Shown: positions 41,660 to 51,443, numbered from the stretch's first letter. The stretch is 64,000 bases of DNA from Ruminococcus sp. (GCF_016283395.1 NZ_JAEEMU010000035.1:124001-188000); one strand, 5' to 3'. Translations and numbers: made by a program. The notes: generated by a model not told the origin, from the sequence alone.

Positions 41660-42388
41660 TTAGTCAGAAATTACCGCAACAGTTACATTGTCACGGCCGC
41701 CCTTTGCGAGAGCTAATTTAATAAGTTCGTCTGCAACATCATCAAAATCTGAGTTTAGTATGACGCTGTATATCTCATCGTCGCTGCAATAACCTGAAAG
41801 TCCGTCAGAGCAAAGCAGCAGGCTTATTTTATTATCCTCATAATCAAGCATAAATGTATCTGTAAGCACTGTTTTTTCTACGCCTACCGCTCGGACGAGC
41901 ATATGCTTCTGAGGGTGAACTTCCATTTCCTCCTCGGTGATCTTGCCCTGTTCAAAGAGGAGAGCGGCTACGTTATGATCGGTAGTGATCCTTACGAGCC
42001 CCGTATCCGTTATAAGATACGCTCTGCTGTCACCGACATTGGCTATGAAAGCTGTTTTCTTGTTGACAAAGGCAGCAACACAGGTCGTTCCCATGCCAAA
42101 ATTCTTGAAATCGAACCTTGCCCGTGTATATATCACGGAATTAGCTGCCGAGATCGAGGAGATAAGGAGTTTACGGATCTCTTCATCGCTCAGACTCTCT
42201 TTGTAATCCGCCGAAAAACGCTGGAAGAATTCTTCTATTGCAAGCTCGCTGGCTTCCTTGCCTGCGCGCTCGCCTCCCATACCGTCACATACCACGGCGA
42301 GAACATTATGGCCGAAATATTCGCATCTCACTGCGTCCTGGTTTTCTTCGCGCATGAGACCGATATCCGTGCCAAAGCGAAATCTCAA
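41660..42388 (-). CDS. prpC: PP2C-family Ser/Thr protein phosphatase
   Basis: This metal-dependent phosphatase reverses PrkC phosphorylation. The 242-aa protein has the PP2C motifs in order: FGTDIGLMREENQDAV, CDGMGGERAGKEAS, ANVGDSRAYLI, LLCSDGLSGY and GGRDNVTVAVI, with the metal-binding aspartates in each. It lies directly upstream of prkC (17 nt apart), the usual kinase/phosphatase pair, and its ATG overlaps the rlmN stop by 4 nt. Confidence 0.97.
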   Translation of the reverse strand: MRFRFGTDIGLMREENQDAVRCEYFGHNVLAVVCDGMGGERAGKEASELAIEEFFQRFSADYKESLSDEEIRKLLISSISAANSVIYTRARFDFKNFGMGTTCVAAFVNKKTAFIANVGDSRAYLITDTGLVRITTDHNVAALLFEQGKITEEEMEVHPQKHMLVRAVGVEKTVLTDTFMLDYEDNKISLLLCSDGLSGYCSDDEIYSVILNSDFDDVADELIKLALAKGGRDNVTVAVISD

Positions 42389-43443
42389 GTATCCGCACCC
42401 CCATTCTTTTCATTCTGCTGTGCAGCATCGCGTCTAAGCTGACCGCACGCTGCTTCGATATCGCTGCCGAGAGTTCTTCTTACGGTAGCGTTTATTCCCC
42501 GCCTGCCAAGCAGTTTTGCGAATTCCGCAACGCCTGAACGGGCTGTATGATAATTTCGTTCCCTTACCTTATTAACGGGTATAAGGTTAACATGGCAATT
42601 CATTCCCCTCAGCAGCTTTGCCAGCTTATCAGCATCTGCGGGCGAGGAATTAACATCATCGATAACGGCATATTCAAATGTGACACGCCGTCCCGTCTTA
42701 TCGATATAATATCTGCAAGCCTCGATGAGGCTCGGAAGATCATACTTTTTATTGACGGGCATTATCTCGCTTCGTCCCTCGTTATCCGCACAGTGGAGGG
42801 ATACCGAAAGAGTAAGCTGCAATTTCTTGTCCGCCAGCTCATATATACGCGGTACGATACCGCAGGTAGAAAGCGATACGTGACGAAGGCTCATATCATT
42901 GCCGTCCTTATGGGACAGCAGATGCAGGAACTTCATAACGTTGTCAAAATTGTCAAGGGGTTCACCGATGCCCATGAGCACCACTCCCGAGACACGTTTG
43001 CCTGAATCACGTTCAGCCTCGTAGATCTGCAATAAAATCTCCGAGGCAGTAAGACTTCTGACATAGCCTGCTATAGTTGAAGCACAGAAGTTGCACCCCA
43101 TTTTACAGCCCACCTGAGTCGACACGCAGATGCTGTAACCATAGCTGTATTCCATGAGAACAGTCTCGACGAAATTGCCGTCAGAAAGCCTATAAAGATA
43201 TTTTACCGTATTATCTATAGCAGATTCAAGCCTTTTCTGCACAAATAGTCCATTTATACAAAAAATTTCGTTCAGGCTGCGGCGTAATTGGACAGATATA
43301 TCAGTCATTTTGTCGAAATCAAGGACTCTTTTCACGTGCAGCCACTGAAATATCTGCTTTGCACGGAATTTCTTCTCGCCGATGCTCGTCAGTATCTCTG
43401 TGAGCTCGTCAAGATCAAGACTGAGAATATCGATCTTTTCCAA
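42385..43443 (-). CDS. rlmN: 23S rRNA (adenine-2503-C2) methyltransferase
   Basis: RlmN is a radical-SAM enzyme that methylates C2 of A2503 in 23S rRNA and A37 in some tRNAs. The 352-aa protein has the CxxxCxxC cluster motif in VSTQVGCKMGCNFCAS. It also has GVVLMGIGEPLDNFDNV, RHVSLSTCGIVP, LSVSLHCADN and a C-terminal VRRTLGSDIEAACGQL with the mechanistic Cys. It sits between rsmB and prpC with a 4-nt overlap to the latter, giving a translation-related cluster. Confidence 0.97.
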   Translation of the reverse strand: MEKIDILSLDLDELTEILTSIGEKKFRAKQIFQWLHVKRVLDFDKMTDISVQLRRSLNEIFCINGLFVQKRLESAIDNTVKYLYRLSDGNFVETVLMEYSYGYSICVSTQVGCKMGCNFCASTIAGYVRSLTASEILLQIYEAERDSGKRVSGVVLMGIGEPLDNFDNVMKFLHLLSHKDGNDMSLRHVSLSTCGIVPRIYELADKKLQLTLSVSLHCADNEGRSEIMPVNKKYDLPSLIEACRYYIDKTGRRVTFEYAVIDDVNSSPADADKLAKLLRGMNCHVNLIPVNKVRERNYHTARSGVAEFAKLLGRRGINATVRRTLGSDIEAACGQLRRDAAQQNEKNGGADT

Positions 43444-43452
43444 TTTATCACC

Positions 43453-44745
43453 TTACTTTTTCCTGAATTTTGCAATAAAGAAACCGCTGCCGAATTTTGG
43501 CGGCATAAGTGTAGCCATAGTGCCGAATTTTTCTCCAAGCATCTCGGGAAGCTCAACTGCCTCCAGCTCAGGGTGTTCGCGGAGAAGTCGTTCACAGACC
43601 TCTTCATTCTCGGCTCTGCGCACTGTACAGGTAGAATAAACGAGAGTACCTCCTGCTTCCAGATAGTTCAGCGCGTTGCACACTATTTTATATTGTATAT
43701 CGGGGAGCCCTGCAAAGTCTGAGATATTCTTGTACTTTATCTCGGGCTTGCTGCCAATGACTCCCAGTCCCGAACACGGGACATCGCAGAGTATCTTAGT
43801 AAATTTCGGCAGGTCGGGGTTAAATACTGTCGCGTCCCCTGCCGCTGCTTTTATATTGGTGAGGCCAAGCCTTTCCGCACCCTTGCGTATGAGCTCGGCA
43901 CGTTTTTCGTGCAGGTCAAAGGCGTATATCTCGCCTTTACTGTTCATAAGCTCCGCCATAGTAAAGGTCTTGCCGCCGGGAGCTGCACATATATCAAGGA
44001 CTCTGTCCTGCTCAGTAGGAGCAAGGGCTTCGCAGCAGAACTGTGAGGCAAGTCCCTGAACATGAAAATACCCTTTTCTGAAAGCTTCCGTTGCTGTTAA
44101 GTCACCGCTTTCAACGGTGTAGCAGCACTCTCTCAGCTTTTCAGCCTTGATATCGCCAAGTGCCTCATTAAATTCTTTTTCATTACATATTAACGCATTT
44201 CTGCGTATATATGTGACACTTTTTTCAAGAGAATTTTCAAGAAATCCCTCTGCCTTTTCTGAACCGTAATCATCGGTAAGACTTTTCACCAGTTCGGCAG
44301 GTGCGGAATACTTCACGGACATTGCTTCCGCGGCGTTTTTAGGCAGCTTTATCTCCTTGCCGCTGCGAATAAAATTACGCAATACTGCATTTACCATACC
44401 CGAAGCACTTGTCTTGCGGAATTTCTTCGCAAGTGCAACGCTTTCGTTTACGGCTGCGTTATCGGGAACACTGTCCATATACATTATCTGATAGATGCCG
44501 CAGCGCAGTATATTAAGGATAATACTGTCAAGCTTCGCAATGGGACGGGAGCTGAGTCCGCCGATTATATGGTCGAGAGTCAGCTTACGCTCTATTACTC
44601 CGTAGTAAACAGCAGAGCACAGCTTCTTTCCTCTGTCATCAAGGTCAGAGGCTTTGAGACCGCTGTCCAGCTGCAGATTTGAGTAGCTTCCTCCGCTGAA
44701 AGTCTTATCGAGAAGCTTTACAGCAAGATATCGCGGGTCTGTCAT
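43453..44745 (-). CDS. rsmB: 16S rRNA (cytosine-967-C5) methyltransferase
   Basis: RsmB methylates C967 of 16S rRNA. The 430-aa protein starts with a NusB-like helical domain (RYLAVKLLDKTF, then ILRCGIYQIMYMDSVPDNAAVNESV). The SAM-binding domain follows: VLDICAAPGGKTFTMAELM, the catalytic Cys block CDVPCSGLGVIGSKPE, and the second Cys in LVYSTCTVRRAENEEV. It overlaps the yugP stop by 1 nt and precedes rlmN by 9 nt. Confidence 0.96.
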   Translation of the reverse strand: MTDPRYLAVKLLDKTFSGGSYSNLQLDSGLKASDLDDRGKKLCSAVYYGVIERKLTLDHIIGGLSSRPIAKLDSIILNILRCGIYQIMYMDSVPDNAAVNESVALAKKFRKTSASGMVNAVLRNFIRSGKEIKLPKNAAEAMSVKYSAPAELVKSLTDDYGSEKAEGFLENSLEKSVTYIRRNALICNEKEFNEALGDIKAEKLRECCYTVESGDLTATEAFRKGYFHVQGLASQFCCEALAPTEQDRVLDICAAPGGKTFTMAELMNSKGEIYAFDLHEKRAELIRKGAERLGLTNIKAAAGDATVFNPDLPKFTKILCDVPCSGLGVIGSKPEIKYKNISDFAGLPDIQYKIVCNALNYLEAGGTLVYSTCTVRRAENEEVCERLLREHPELEAVELPEMLGEKFGTMATLMPPKFGSGFFIAKFRKK

Positions 44746-45419
44746 TATCTTCTTCTTGCAGCAGCAAGAAGTCTGAGAAGCTGGATAATTGATGAGATAA
44801 GAGCTGCAACGTAAGTCAGAGCAGCTGCTGTGAGAACCTTCTTTGCCTTCGGTACCTCATCCATCTCAAGGATACCATCTCTCTCAAGAGTCTTTAAAGC
44901 TCTGTCACTTGCATTAAACTCGCAAGGAAGAGTAACAAGCTGGAAAAGAACTACTGCTGCAAACATTGCGATGGAAATATAGATCAGGTTCGTTCCGATA
45001 GTCATCTGGCTGAATAAAAGACCGATGATGAATAAAAAATACCATAAATTTGAACAGATACTTACAGCAGGAACTATCTTGCTTCTTATTACTATAGGAG
45101 TATAGTTCTCAGCGTGCTGGCAGGCATGACCGCATTCATGAGCAGCTACGCCGATAGCAGCAACAGATGTATTGCCGTAACATGAGTCTGAAAGTCTTAC
45201 AACATTTGCCTTAGGATCATAGTGGTCGCTGAGATTGCCCTTGATATGCTCGATACCAACATAAGAAAGACCGTTTGCATCGAGTATCCTTCTTGCAACT
45301 TCATCAGCAGTAAGTCCTCTTGAATTACTTACACTGCTGTACTTACTGAAAGTACACTTTACGTTTATCTGCGCAATAAGAGGCAGAAGAAGCATTACTA
45401 AAACCAAAAATATAGCCAT
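44745..45419 (-). CDS. yugP: YugP-family membrane zinc metallopeptidase
   Basis: This 224-aa membrane protein has an N-terminal hydrophobic segment, the zinc-peptidase motif AAHECGHACQHAE (HExxH) at about residue 92, and three further hydrophobic segments after it (SICSNLWYFLFIIGLLF, LIYISIAMFAAVVLFQLV, AALTYVAALISSIIQLL). The middle also contains LSDSCYGNTSVAAIGV and the block FNASDRALKTLERDGIL. Substrates are unknown. The gene is commonly found beside fmt and rsmB in clostridia, as here. Confidence 0.9.
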   Translation of the reverse strand: MAIFLVLVMLLLPLIAQINVKCTFSKYSSVSNSRGLTADEVARRILDANGLSYVGIEHIKGNLSDHYDPKANVVRLSDSCYGNTSVAAIGVAAHECGHACQHAENYTPIVIRSKIVPAVSICSNLWYFLFIIGLLFSQMTIGTNLIYISIAMFAAVVLFQLVTLPCEFNASDRALKTLERDGILEMDEVPKAKKVLTAAALTYVAALISSIIQLLRLLAAARRR

Positions 45420-45429
45420 ATTTTCCTCC

Positions 45430-46359
45430 TTATCCGAGTATCTCTCCCTCAGTCAGCTTCTTGCCCATGAGGAAGTCCTCTGTGTTCATGCGTTTTTTGC
45501 CCTCAGGCTGAACTTCGCGGAATATTACCGCACCGCCGTCGCCGCACTTTACTGCAAAGCTCTTTGTATCGACAACAGCTCCGTTTTCAGCATTCGGATA
45601 CTTTTTATCTGAAAGCTCCGATCTGAATACCTTCAGGCGTTTGCCCTCAAGCATTGCAAAACCCGTAACTCCGCGGATAGTATTGTGTATATCCGCAGCA
45701 GACTTTGAAAAGTCCAGCGCACTCATTTCCTTGCGTATCATTGGAGAGTAACAGCTAAGACTGTCGTCCTGTACTTCGGGATGAAGATCGCCGCTTTCGA
45801 TAGCTTTTAAAGTTTCTGCAAGGACTTCACCGCCCATGTCGGAAAGTCTCGCATAAAGCTCCTCATAGGTCTCATTTGCGCCTATTTCGGTGCTTTTCTT
45901 GATGAGCATATCACCTGTATCAAGTCCCTCGCTCATCTGCATGGAAGTAACACCTGTCTCCTTCTCGCCATTGAGTATTACCCAGTTTATAGGAGCTGCG
46001 CCCCTGTATTTCGGCAGAAGTGAAGCGTGTATATTCACACAGCCATGCTTCGGCAGCTCAAGGACTTCCTTAGGAAGTATCTGTCCGTAAGCTGTAACGA
46101 CTATAAGCTCTGGTGATATATCGCGGAGAGTTTTCATAGCTTCCTCTGCGTCATCGCCCTTTCTCAGCGAAAGCGGCTGATATACAGGTATGCCGTACTC
46201 CTCGGCAGCAGCCTTTACAGGCGTAGGTATGAGCTTATATCCTCTTCCCTTTGGTTTATCGGGCTGAGTGAACACTGCTGCGATCTCATGTCCGCTCTCT
46301 GCAAGAGTACGCAGACAAGGTACAGCAAAATCAGGTGTTCCCATAAATACTATTTTCAT
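45430..46359 (-). CDS. fmt: Methionyl-tRNA formyltransferase
   Basis: Fmt transfers a formyl group from 10-formyl-THF to initiator Met-tRNA. The 309-aa protein has the N-terminal KIVFMGTPDFAVPCLRTL, the catalytic block VNIHASLLPKYRGAAPINW, SLKPSP-type substitute DTGDMLIKKSTEI, and the C-terminal OB-like domain. It overlaps the def stop by 4 nt (ATGA), coupling formylation and deformylation enzymes as in many bacteria. Confidence 0.97.
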   Translation of the reverse strand: MKIVFMGTPDFAVPCLRTLAESGHEIAAVFTQPDKPKGRGYKLIPTPVKAAAEEYGIPVYQPLSLRKGDDAEEAMKTLRDISPELIVVTAYGQILPKEVLELPKHGCVNIHASLLPKYRGAAPINWVILNGEKETGVTSMQMSEGLDTGDMLIKKSTEIGANETYEELYARLSDMGGEVLAETLKAIESGDLHPEVQDDSLSCYSPMIRKEMSALDFSKSAADIHNTIRGVTGFAMLEGKRLKVFRSELSDKKYPNAENGAVVDTKSFAVKCGDGGAVIFREVQPEGKKRMNTEDFLMGKKLTEGEILG

Positions 46360-46826
46360 TTTTTAGGCTCCTCTGGTACAAAGAATTCTTCGACTATTTC
46401 TGTGAATATATGACCGTCAAGGTGGTCGTTCTCATGGCAGGTACACTGTGCGCCGAGATCTGTGAAATCACGCTCGAACCAGTTTCCGTTCCTGTCCTGT
46501 GCTTTGAGGTGACAGCTCAGAGGTCTTGTAACATAGCCCCATACATTAGGGCATGAAAGGCAGCCCTCCTGCACACGCTGTTTACCCTCTTTTTTGGTAA
46601 CTTCGGGGTTTATAGCCTCAACTATATCATTTTCGTCAAGGTGCATAATGAATATCCTGCGGCATAAGCCTATCTGCGGAGCAGCCAGACCAACGCCCTC
46701 AGCTTTGTCGAGAGTCTCGTGCATATCGTCAAGAAGCTGCGCAAGCTTTTCGTCAAACTTCTCCACAGGCTTGCAAACCTTGTGGAGCACCTCGTCCTTA
46801 TCGGTTAAAATTCTTCTAAGTGCCAT
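46356..46826 (-). CDS. def: Peptide deformylase
   Basis: Def removes the N-formyl group from new polypeptides. The 156-aa metalloenzyme has its three motifs: GVGLAAPQIG, EGCLSCP (metal Cys) and the metal-binding helix CTCHENDHLDGHIF with His, Glu and His of HExxDH type. The helix reads HENDH where most relatives have HEIDH. It overlaps fmt by 4 nt and follows priA by 17 nt. Confidence 0.97.
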   Translation of the reverse strand: MALRRILTDKDEVLHKVCKPVEKFDEKLAQLLDDMHETLDKAEGVGLAAPQIGLCRRIFIMHLDENDIVEAINPEVTKKEGKQRVQEGCLSCPNVWGYVTRPLSCHLKAQDRNGNWFERDFTDLGAQCTCHENDHLDGHIFTEIVEEFFVPEEPKK

Positions 46827-46843
46827 TTTATCCTATCCTTTTC

Positions 46844-49294
46844 TCATACGCCCACATCGCCGTTCATATCGGCATACAGGGTGATTCCTTTCATCTCTTT
46901 CAGCTTTGCCGACTCTGTAAGGACTCCTCTTATATAGCCCCTCATTTCGGCGTTGTTCTTGCATTTCATTATTATCCTGTAGCGGTACTTGCCGTTTATC
47001 CTGCCGTAAGAACATCTGACAGGACCGAGAACACGCACGGGAGTTTTCGGCTGAAGCTCCCTGAGCTTATGATTCATAAGTCCCAGAACAGCGTCCGCGC
47101 CCACCTTGACTGAAAAGTCCTCACCGCCTGCAAAGCAGAAAATGCACATATCGCACAGCGGCGGAAATATCATTGCGCGGCGTATGGCTATCTCCTCATT
47201 GTAAAAGCCTTTGTAGTCCTGCGCGGCAGCAAGATTCATGATATAGTGCTCGGGAATGAAGGTCTGCAATATGGCTCTGCCTTTACGCTGCCCGCGTCCG
47301 CCTCGTCCAACCACCTGAGTGATAAGCGAGAAGGTGCGCTCATAGCTTCTGAAATCCCCTGCATAAAGAGCCTTATCCACCGACAGTACACCTACAAGCG
47401 TAACATCGGGGAAATCCAGTCCCTTGCCTATCATCTGAGTACCTATCATTATGTCATATTTCCCCTCGCGGAATTCCTTGAAGCTTTTCTCGTAGGAATA
47501 CCGTGAGAATGTTGTATCCGCGTCCATGCGCAGTATACGCGCAGTCGGGAAGAATGTGGAAAGCTCCTCTTCAAGCTTCTGCGTACCGAAGCCCATATTT
47601 TTAAGGTGCTTCGAGCCGCATGAGGGGCACTCCTCCACAGGGTCACTGACGTAGCCGCAGTAGTGGCACATCAGCTTGTTGTTTTTCTTGTGGTATGTCA
47701 GCGGTACCGAGCAATTCGGGCAGTACAGCGGCTGATAGCAGTCGCAGCAGCTTATGATAGTGTGATAGCCTCGTCTGTTGAGAAGCAGTATGGACTGCTC
47801 GCCGTTTTTCAGATTAAGGCTTATCTCCTCCGCAAGTCTGCGGCTGAACTCCGTGCGGTTGCCAGCCTCACGCTCAAGGTTCATATCAATGATACTCACC
47901 TCAGGAAGCGGCGAATTCTGGTATCGCTCCTTCATTTCGAGAAGCTTGTATACGCCCCTTTCGGCAAGGTAATAGCTCTCAATTGAAGGTGTTGCCGAAG
48001 CAAGCAGAAGTGCGGACTTATGGTAAGCACATCGCTGCTTGGCGATATCATGTGTGGAATATCTTGGCGAACTGTCCGACTTATAGGAACGCTCGCCCTC
48101 CTCATCTATAATAATGAGTCCGATATCACTGAGCGGAGCAAATACAGCACTTCTCGTACCAATTACGATATCCGCATCGCCCCGTTTTATTCTTTTGTAT
48201 TCGTCAAGTCTCTGCCCCAGTGACAGTCCGCTGTGTATAACAGCTACCCTCTCACCGAAAAGCGAACGAAACCGCTTCAATATCTGCGGAGTGAGACCTA
48301 TTTCGGGAATGAGCAGCATTGCCTGCCTTCCCATTTTTACAGTATCGTCTATGAGCTTCTCAAATACCGAGGTCTTGCCGCTTCCCGTTACACCGTGAAG
48401 CAGGAATACCGCAGGCTTTCTCTCAAAAAGCTGAGCCAGTACGGTATCGTGAGCCTTCTGCTGTTCATCTGAAAGGACTATATCCTGCGGACTTCTTTTC
48501 TCGTCAGTATCGCCCTCTACCCTTCTCAGCACCTCAGCTTCGTATTCCTCAGCTGCTCCGTTTGCGCAAAGACGCTTCACTACCGCTTCGGTAACTCCGC
48601 ACATATACGCAGCTTCCCTTACGGCAGCAGAGCCGAATTCCTCAAGGAAATCAGCGACTTTCTTCTGCTTTGTAGTAAGCTCGAAGCCCTCGGGAGCACT
48701 CATATACTTTTCTGTAAGGCGCACCATTCTCACTGCTGCATCGCCCACAGCCTGCCTGAAAACGTTGTCCGAGTCCAGAGCACCTGCATCGCACAGCTCG
48801 TCGGGAAGATGTCTGCCCTTATCTATTATATGCTTCTCTATCAGCTCATTCAGCTCTTTGCTCCCTGCCGTACCCGAAAGTATTTCCAGAAGCTCGGCTG
48901 CCTCATTACTGAGAGAAGATATATCCGTGAAATTCTTAACAAGCCTGAACGTTTCTTTCGCGCTCACGCTCATTGCAGGCGGGAGCATGGCTTTTACTGC
49001 ATCAAAATAAGTGCAGAAGGTATGCTCTCTTATATACAGGGCAAGTCTGAGAAGCTCCTCCGAAATGACAGGTTCTTCGTCCACAAGTGACACAAGGGAT
49101 TTAAGCCCCTTGCTATCCCCCTCGGAGAGCTTCATGACCACTCCTATCCTGCGTTTGTTCCCCTTTCCGAAAGGTACAAGCACTCTGCATCCGCAGGTGA
49201 TATCCGCTTTCAGCTTTTCGGGAACAGCATAGCTGAACAGCATATCAAAGGAATAAGCTGTTCCGCTGACTGCGGTCTCCGCAATAAGGGGCAT
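46844..49294 (-). CDS. priA: Primosomal helicase PriA
   Basis: PriA restarts stalled replication forks by binding fork structures and loading the replicative helicase. The roughly 816-aa protein has a N-terminal DNA-binding part, the helicase with Walker A LLHGVTGSGKTSVFEKLID, IDEEGE in place of the more usual DEEH, and LLNRRGYHTIISC. Eight zinc cysteines follow (CCDCYQPLYCPNC to CPSCGSKH), then helicase motifs V-VI (GTQMIGKGLDFPDVTLVG, TQVVGRGGRGQRKG). The ATG at 49294 shares its A with the rpoZ stop codon; a longer frame into rpoZ has no support. Confidence 0.96.
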   Translation of the reverse strand: MPLIAETAVSGTAYSFDMLFSYAVPEKLKADITCGCRVLVPFGKGNKRRIGVVMKLSEGDSKGLKSLVSLVDEEPVISEELLRLALYIREHTFCTYFDAVKAMLPPAMSVSAKETFRLVKNFTDISSLSNEAAELLEILSGTAGSKELNELIEKHIIDKGRHLPDELCDAGALDSDNVFRQAVGDAAVRMVRLTEKYMSAPEGFELTTKQKKVADFLEEFGSAAVREAAYMCGVTEAVVKRLCANGAAEEYEAEVLRRVEGDTDEKRSPQDIVLSDEQQKAHDTVLAQLFERKPAVFLLHGVTGSGKTSVFEKLIDDTVKMGRQAMLLIPEIGLTPQILKRFRSLFGERVAVIHSGLSLGQRLDEYKRIKRGDADIVIGTRSAVFAPLSDIGLIIIDEEGERSYKSDSSPRYSTHDIAKQRCAYHKSALLLASATPSIESYYLAERGVYKLLEMKERYQNSPLPEVSIIDMNLEREAGNRTEFSRRLAEEISLNLKNGEQSILLLNRRGYHTIISCCDCYQPLYCPNCSVPLTYHKKNNKLMCHYCGYVSDPVEECPSCGSKHLKNMGFGTQKLEEELSTFFPTARILRMDADTTFSRYSYEKSFKEFREGKYDIMIGTQMIGKGLDFPDVTLVGVLSVDKALYAGDFRSYERTFSLITQVVGRGGRGQRKGRAILQTFIPEHYIMNLAAAQDYKGFYNEEIAIRRAMIFPPLCDMCIFCFAGGEDFSVKVGADAVLGLMNHKLRELQPKTPVRVLGPVRCSYGRINGKYRYRIIMKCKNNAEMRGYIRGVLTESAKLKEMKGITLYADMNGDVGV

Positions 49295-49503
49295 TACTCG
49301 TTGCTCTGTGGAACAGTGCTTACTATCTTGCACTTTCCGCTTGCAAGCTCCTCAACAGCTGTCTTTACAGGCTTCTCTTCAAGAGTCTCGCCGTTCTCGT
49401 AAAGCTCCTCTGAGATCTGTCTTGCACGCTTTGCAACAGCAATAACGAGTGAATAACAGCTCTCATTCTTTGTGATGATCTGATTTACTGCAGGTCTAAG
49501 CAT
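49294..49503 (-). CDS. rpoZ: DNA-directed RNA polymerase omega subunit
   Basis: Omega helps fold and assemble the beta-prime subunit of RNA polymerase. The 69-aa protein has the typical N-terminus ([20 protein letters not shown]) and the helix VAKRARQISEEL with the conserved ARQI-type block, then KPVKTAVEELASGK. It overlaps gmk upstream by 8 nt and priA downstream by 1 nt, the standard gmk-rpoZ-priA order. Confidence 0.95.
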   Translation of the reverse strand: MLRPAVNQIITKNESCYSLVIAVAKRARQISEELYENGETLEEKPVKTAVEELASGKCKIVSTVPQSNE

Positions 49504-50107
49504 TTTTAAGCACCTCTTCTATAATATCGCCCGAAAACTCTTTTTTAAGCTGCTCTCCGCGTATAACTGCGAAGAAGTCGCTTATAGCGTCCTCAAGGGC
49601 GTCATTGACAATGATGTAATCGTATTTCTCAGCCTGAGATATCTCCCATGCAGCCTTTGAAACACGCTCTTCTATGACCTCATCGGTCTCTGTGCCGCGC
49701 TTTTTGAGTCTGCGGCGGAGTTCACCTATTGAAGGCGGAACTATAAATATAAACAGTGCATCGGGACGCTTTTCGCGTATTTTCATTGCGCCCTGAGGCT
49801 CTATTTCGAGAATTACGTTGAGTCCCTTTTCAAGTCTGCCGTCCACCTCACTGGAAAGTGTGCCGTAAAGGTTCTGGCAGTACTCGGCGTGTTCAATGAA
49901 CTTGCCGTCAGCAATACGCTGTTCAAAGTCCTCACGGGTAAGGAAGTGGTAATTCACACCGTCCTTTTCACCCTCTCGGGGAGCTCTTGTAGTTGCCGAA
50001 ACAGATACTGCGAAACGCTGGTCCTTCAGTATCTCCTCCAGCATAGTACCCTTTCCGCAGCCCGACGGAGCGGAAAATACAATAAGTCTGCCTTTATTCA
50101 TCGTCAT
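49496..50107 (-). CDS. gmk: Guanylate kinase
   Basis: Gmk phosphorylates GMP to GDP. The 203-aa protein has the P-loop [18 protein letters not shown], the GMP-binding block [22 protein letters not shown] with the following FIEHAEY, and the region [15 protein letters not shown] (most relatives have DVQGA). Two ATGs lie two codons apart; the first (50107) has GGAG 3-5 nt upstream within the end of remA. It overlaps remA by 14 nt and rpoZ by 8 nt. Confidence 0.96.
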   Translation of the reverse strand: MTMNKGRLIVFSAPSGCGKGTMLEEILKDQRFAVSVSATTRAPREGEKDGVNYHFLTREDFEQRIADGKFIEHAEYCQNLYGTLSSEVDGRLEKGLNVILEIEPQGAMKIREKRPDALFIFIVPPSIGELRRRLKKRGTETDEVIEERVSKAAWEISQAEKYDYIIVNDALEDAISDFFAVIRGEQLKKEFSGDIIEEVLKNA

Positions 50108-50351
50108 CAGCTCCTCCTGAACCGTTTATTCTTGCAGCAAGAGTCTCTGTAATGAGTGATGAAAGGATAATATGACCGCTGTCCATTATCATTACGGCTC
50201 TTGTTTTTCTTCCGTAGGTAGCGTCAACGGCTCTGCCGTCGTCGCGCGCCTCCTGAACGAGGCGTTTTATGGGAGCTGACTCGGGGCTTACTATAGTCAC
50301 TATCCTGTCAGCTGACACCATATTTCCGTAACCTATATTTATAAGCTTCAT
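50094..50351 (-). CDS. remA: RemA-family (DUF370) DNA-binding regulator
   Basis: In B. subtilis RemA (YlzA) is a DNA-binding activator of extracellular-matrix and osmoprotection genes. The 85-aa protein has the family core ([20 protein letters not shown], then [20 protein letters not shown] and [19 protein letters not shown]). An acidic tail (GGADDDE) overlaps the gmk start. The yicC-remA-gmk-rpoZ order is conserved in Firmicutes. Function here is inferred from the family; in some hosts the gene is kept without biofilm genes. Confidence 0.92.
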   Translation of the reverse strand: MKLINIGYGNMVSADRIVTIVSPESAPIKRLVQEARDDGRAVDATYGRKTRAVMIMDSGHIILSSLITETLAARINGSGGADDDE

Positions 50352-50357
50352 GGTAAA

Positions 50358-51236
50358 TTACTCAACATTCTGGATCTGTTCGCGTATCTTCTCGATCTCA
50401 GCCTTCATATCGACTACCACCTTAGTGATGTTCAGATCCTGAGCCTTTGAACCGATAGTATTTACCTCACGGTTCATTTCCTGCACGATGAAGTCCAGCT
50501 TTCTGCCCACTGCGTCATCGCCCGATACCATATTCTCAAGCTGAGAGATATGGCTGCGGAGTCTTACAGTTTCCTCGTCAACAGCTATTTTCTCGGCGAA
50601 AACAGCTGCTTCCGTAAGAACTCTCTGGTCGTCTATGTCCTTGCCTTCAAGGACTTCGCTGAGCTTCTTGTAAAGTCTGTTTCTGTAGTTTTCAACGGTA
50701 AGCGGTGAGAGTTCCTCAACCTTTGCTACCATTTTAAGTATGCCCTCAGCCTTTTCGATTATGTCGGCTTTAAGGCGTTCACCCTCTGTCTGGCGCATTT
50801 CAACGAATTTGCCGATAGCCTCTGAGGCTACCTTTGAAACGTCCTCCCAGACCTGTTCCTCATCATCGGGAGTTTTCTGTATATTGAATATATCAGGGAG
50901 CTTCATAAGCTTTGAAAGTGTGATGTCGTCCTCCACACCAAGCTCATCGGCAATGCTTCTGAGAGCGTTGACATAGCCCTCGGCTGCACCCTTATTAACA
51001 GCGATCTCGGTATCCTTGCCTTCGATATTATTGATCGTTACGGCTATTTCTACCTTGCCGCGGGAAATGCTTGTTTTGAGCAGAGCCTTCAGCTTTTCAT
51101 CTATATAGCTGTAGGTCCTGGGAACTCTTGACGAATATTCATAATATCTATGGTTAACTGAACGGATCTCAACAAGGATATCGCGTCCATTAAGTATCTG
51201 CTGCGCTCTTCCGTAGCCTGTCATACTTCTAAGCAC
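50358..51236 (-). CDS. yicC: YicC-family endoribonuclease
   Basis: YicC/YloC proteins are conserved ring-forming RNases; in E. coli YicC has been linked to small-RNA decay. The roughly 292-aa protein has the family N-terminus RSMTGYGRAQ, EIRSVNHRYYEYSSRVPR, and the C-terminal VGRKLDFIVQEMNREVNTIGSK followed by VVDMKAEIEKIREQIQNVE. I place the start at a GTG (51236), four codons before SMTG. The ATG at 51272 would be only about 10 nt after the likely transcription start of the promoter at 51290-51318 and has no Shine-Dalgarno. First gene of the yicC-remA-gmk-rpoZ-priA run. Confidence 0.92.
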   Translation of the reverse strand: MLRSMTGYGRAQQILNGRDILVEIRSVNHRYYEYSSRVPRTYSYIDEKLKALLKTSISRGKVEIAVTINNIEGKDTEIAVNKGAAEGYVNALRSIADELGVEDDITLSKLMKLPDIFNIQKTPDDEEQVWEDVSKVASEAIGKFVEMRQTEGERLKADIIEKAEGILKMVAKVEELSPLTVENYRNRLYKKLSEVLEGKDIDDQRVLTEAAVFAEKIAVDEETVRLRSHISQLENMVSGDDAVGRKLDFIVQEMNREVNTIGSKAQDLNITKVVVDMKAEIEKIREQIQNVE

Positions 51237-51289
51237 CCTATCGCCTGCTTTCTTAGGAATATTTTTTCGCATAAAAATGCTATTATAAT

Positions 51290-51318
51290 ATTATATCATT
51301 ATTTAAAGTAAAATGCAA
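51290..51318 (-). promoter_or_regulatory. Sigma-A promoter of the yicC operon
   Basis: On the minus strand the -35 is TTGCAT (51318-51313), the spacer 17 nt, and the -10 TATAAT (51295-51290). Confidence 0.82.
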
Positions 51319-51411
51319 GCTTTTTTCGGAAAATATCGGGGAATTCAATTTTGCAGAAGCGAACACCCTCGTCCTCTCCGACTTTACGACTCATGGCAGA
51401 ATTGGGCATAA

Positions 51412-51443
51412 AAAAGCTGCACGGAAAAACCGTGCAGCTTTAA
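51412..51443 (-). terminator. Terminator of the GH48 gene
   Basis: A 12-bp stem AAAGCTGCACGG with CCGTGCAGCTTT around five A, followed on the minus strand by TTTTTTATG. It lies 23 nt after the GH48 stop codon. Confidence 0.9.
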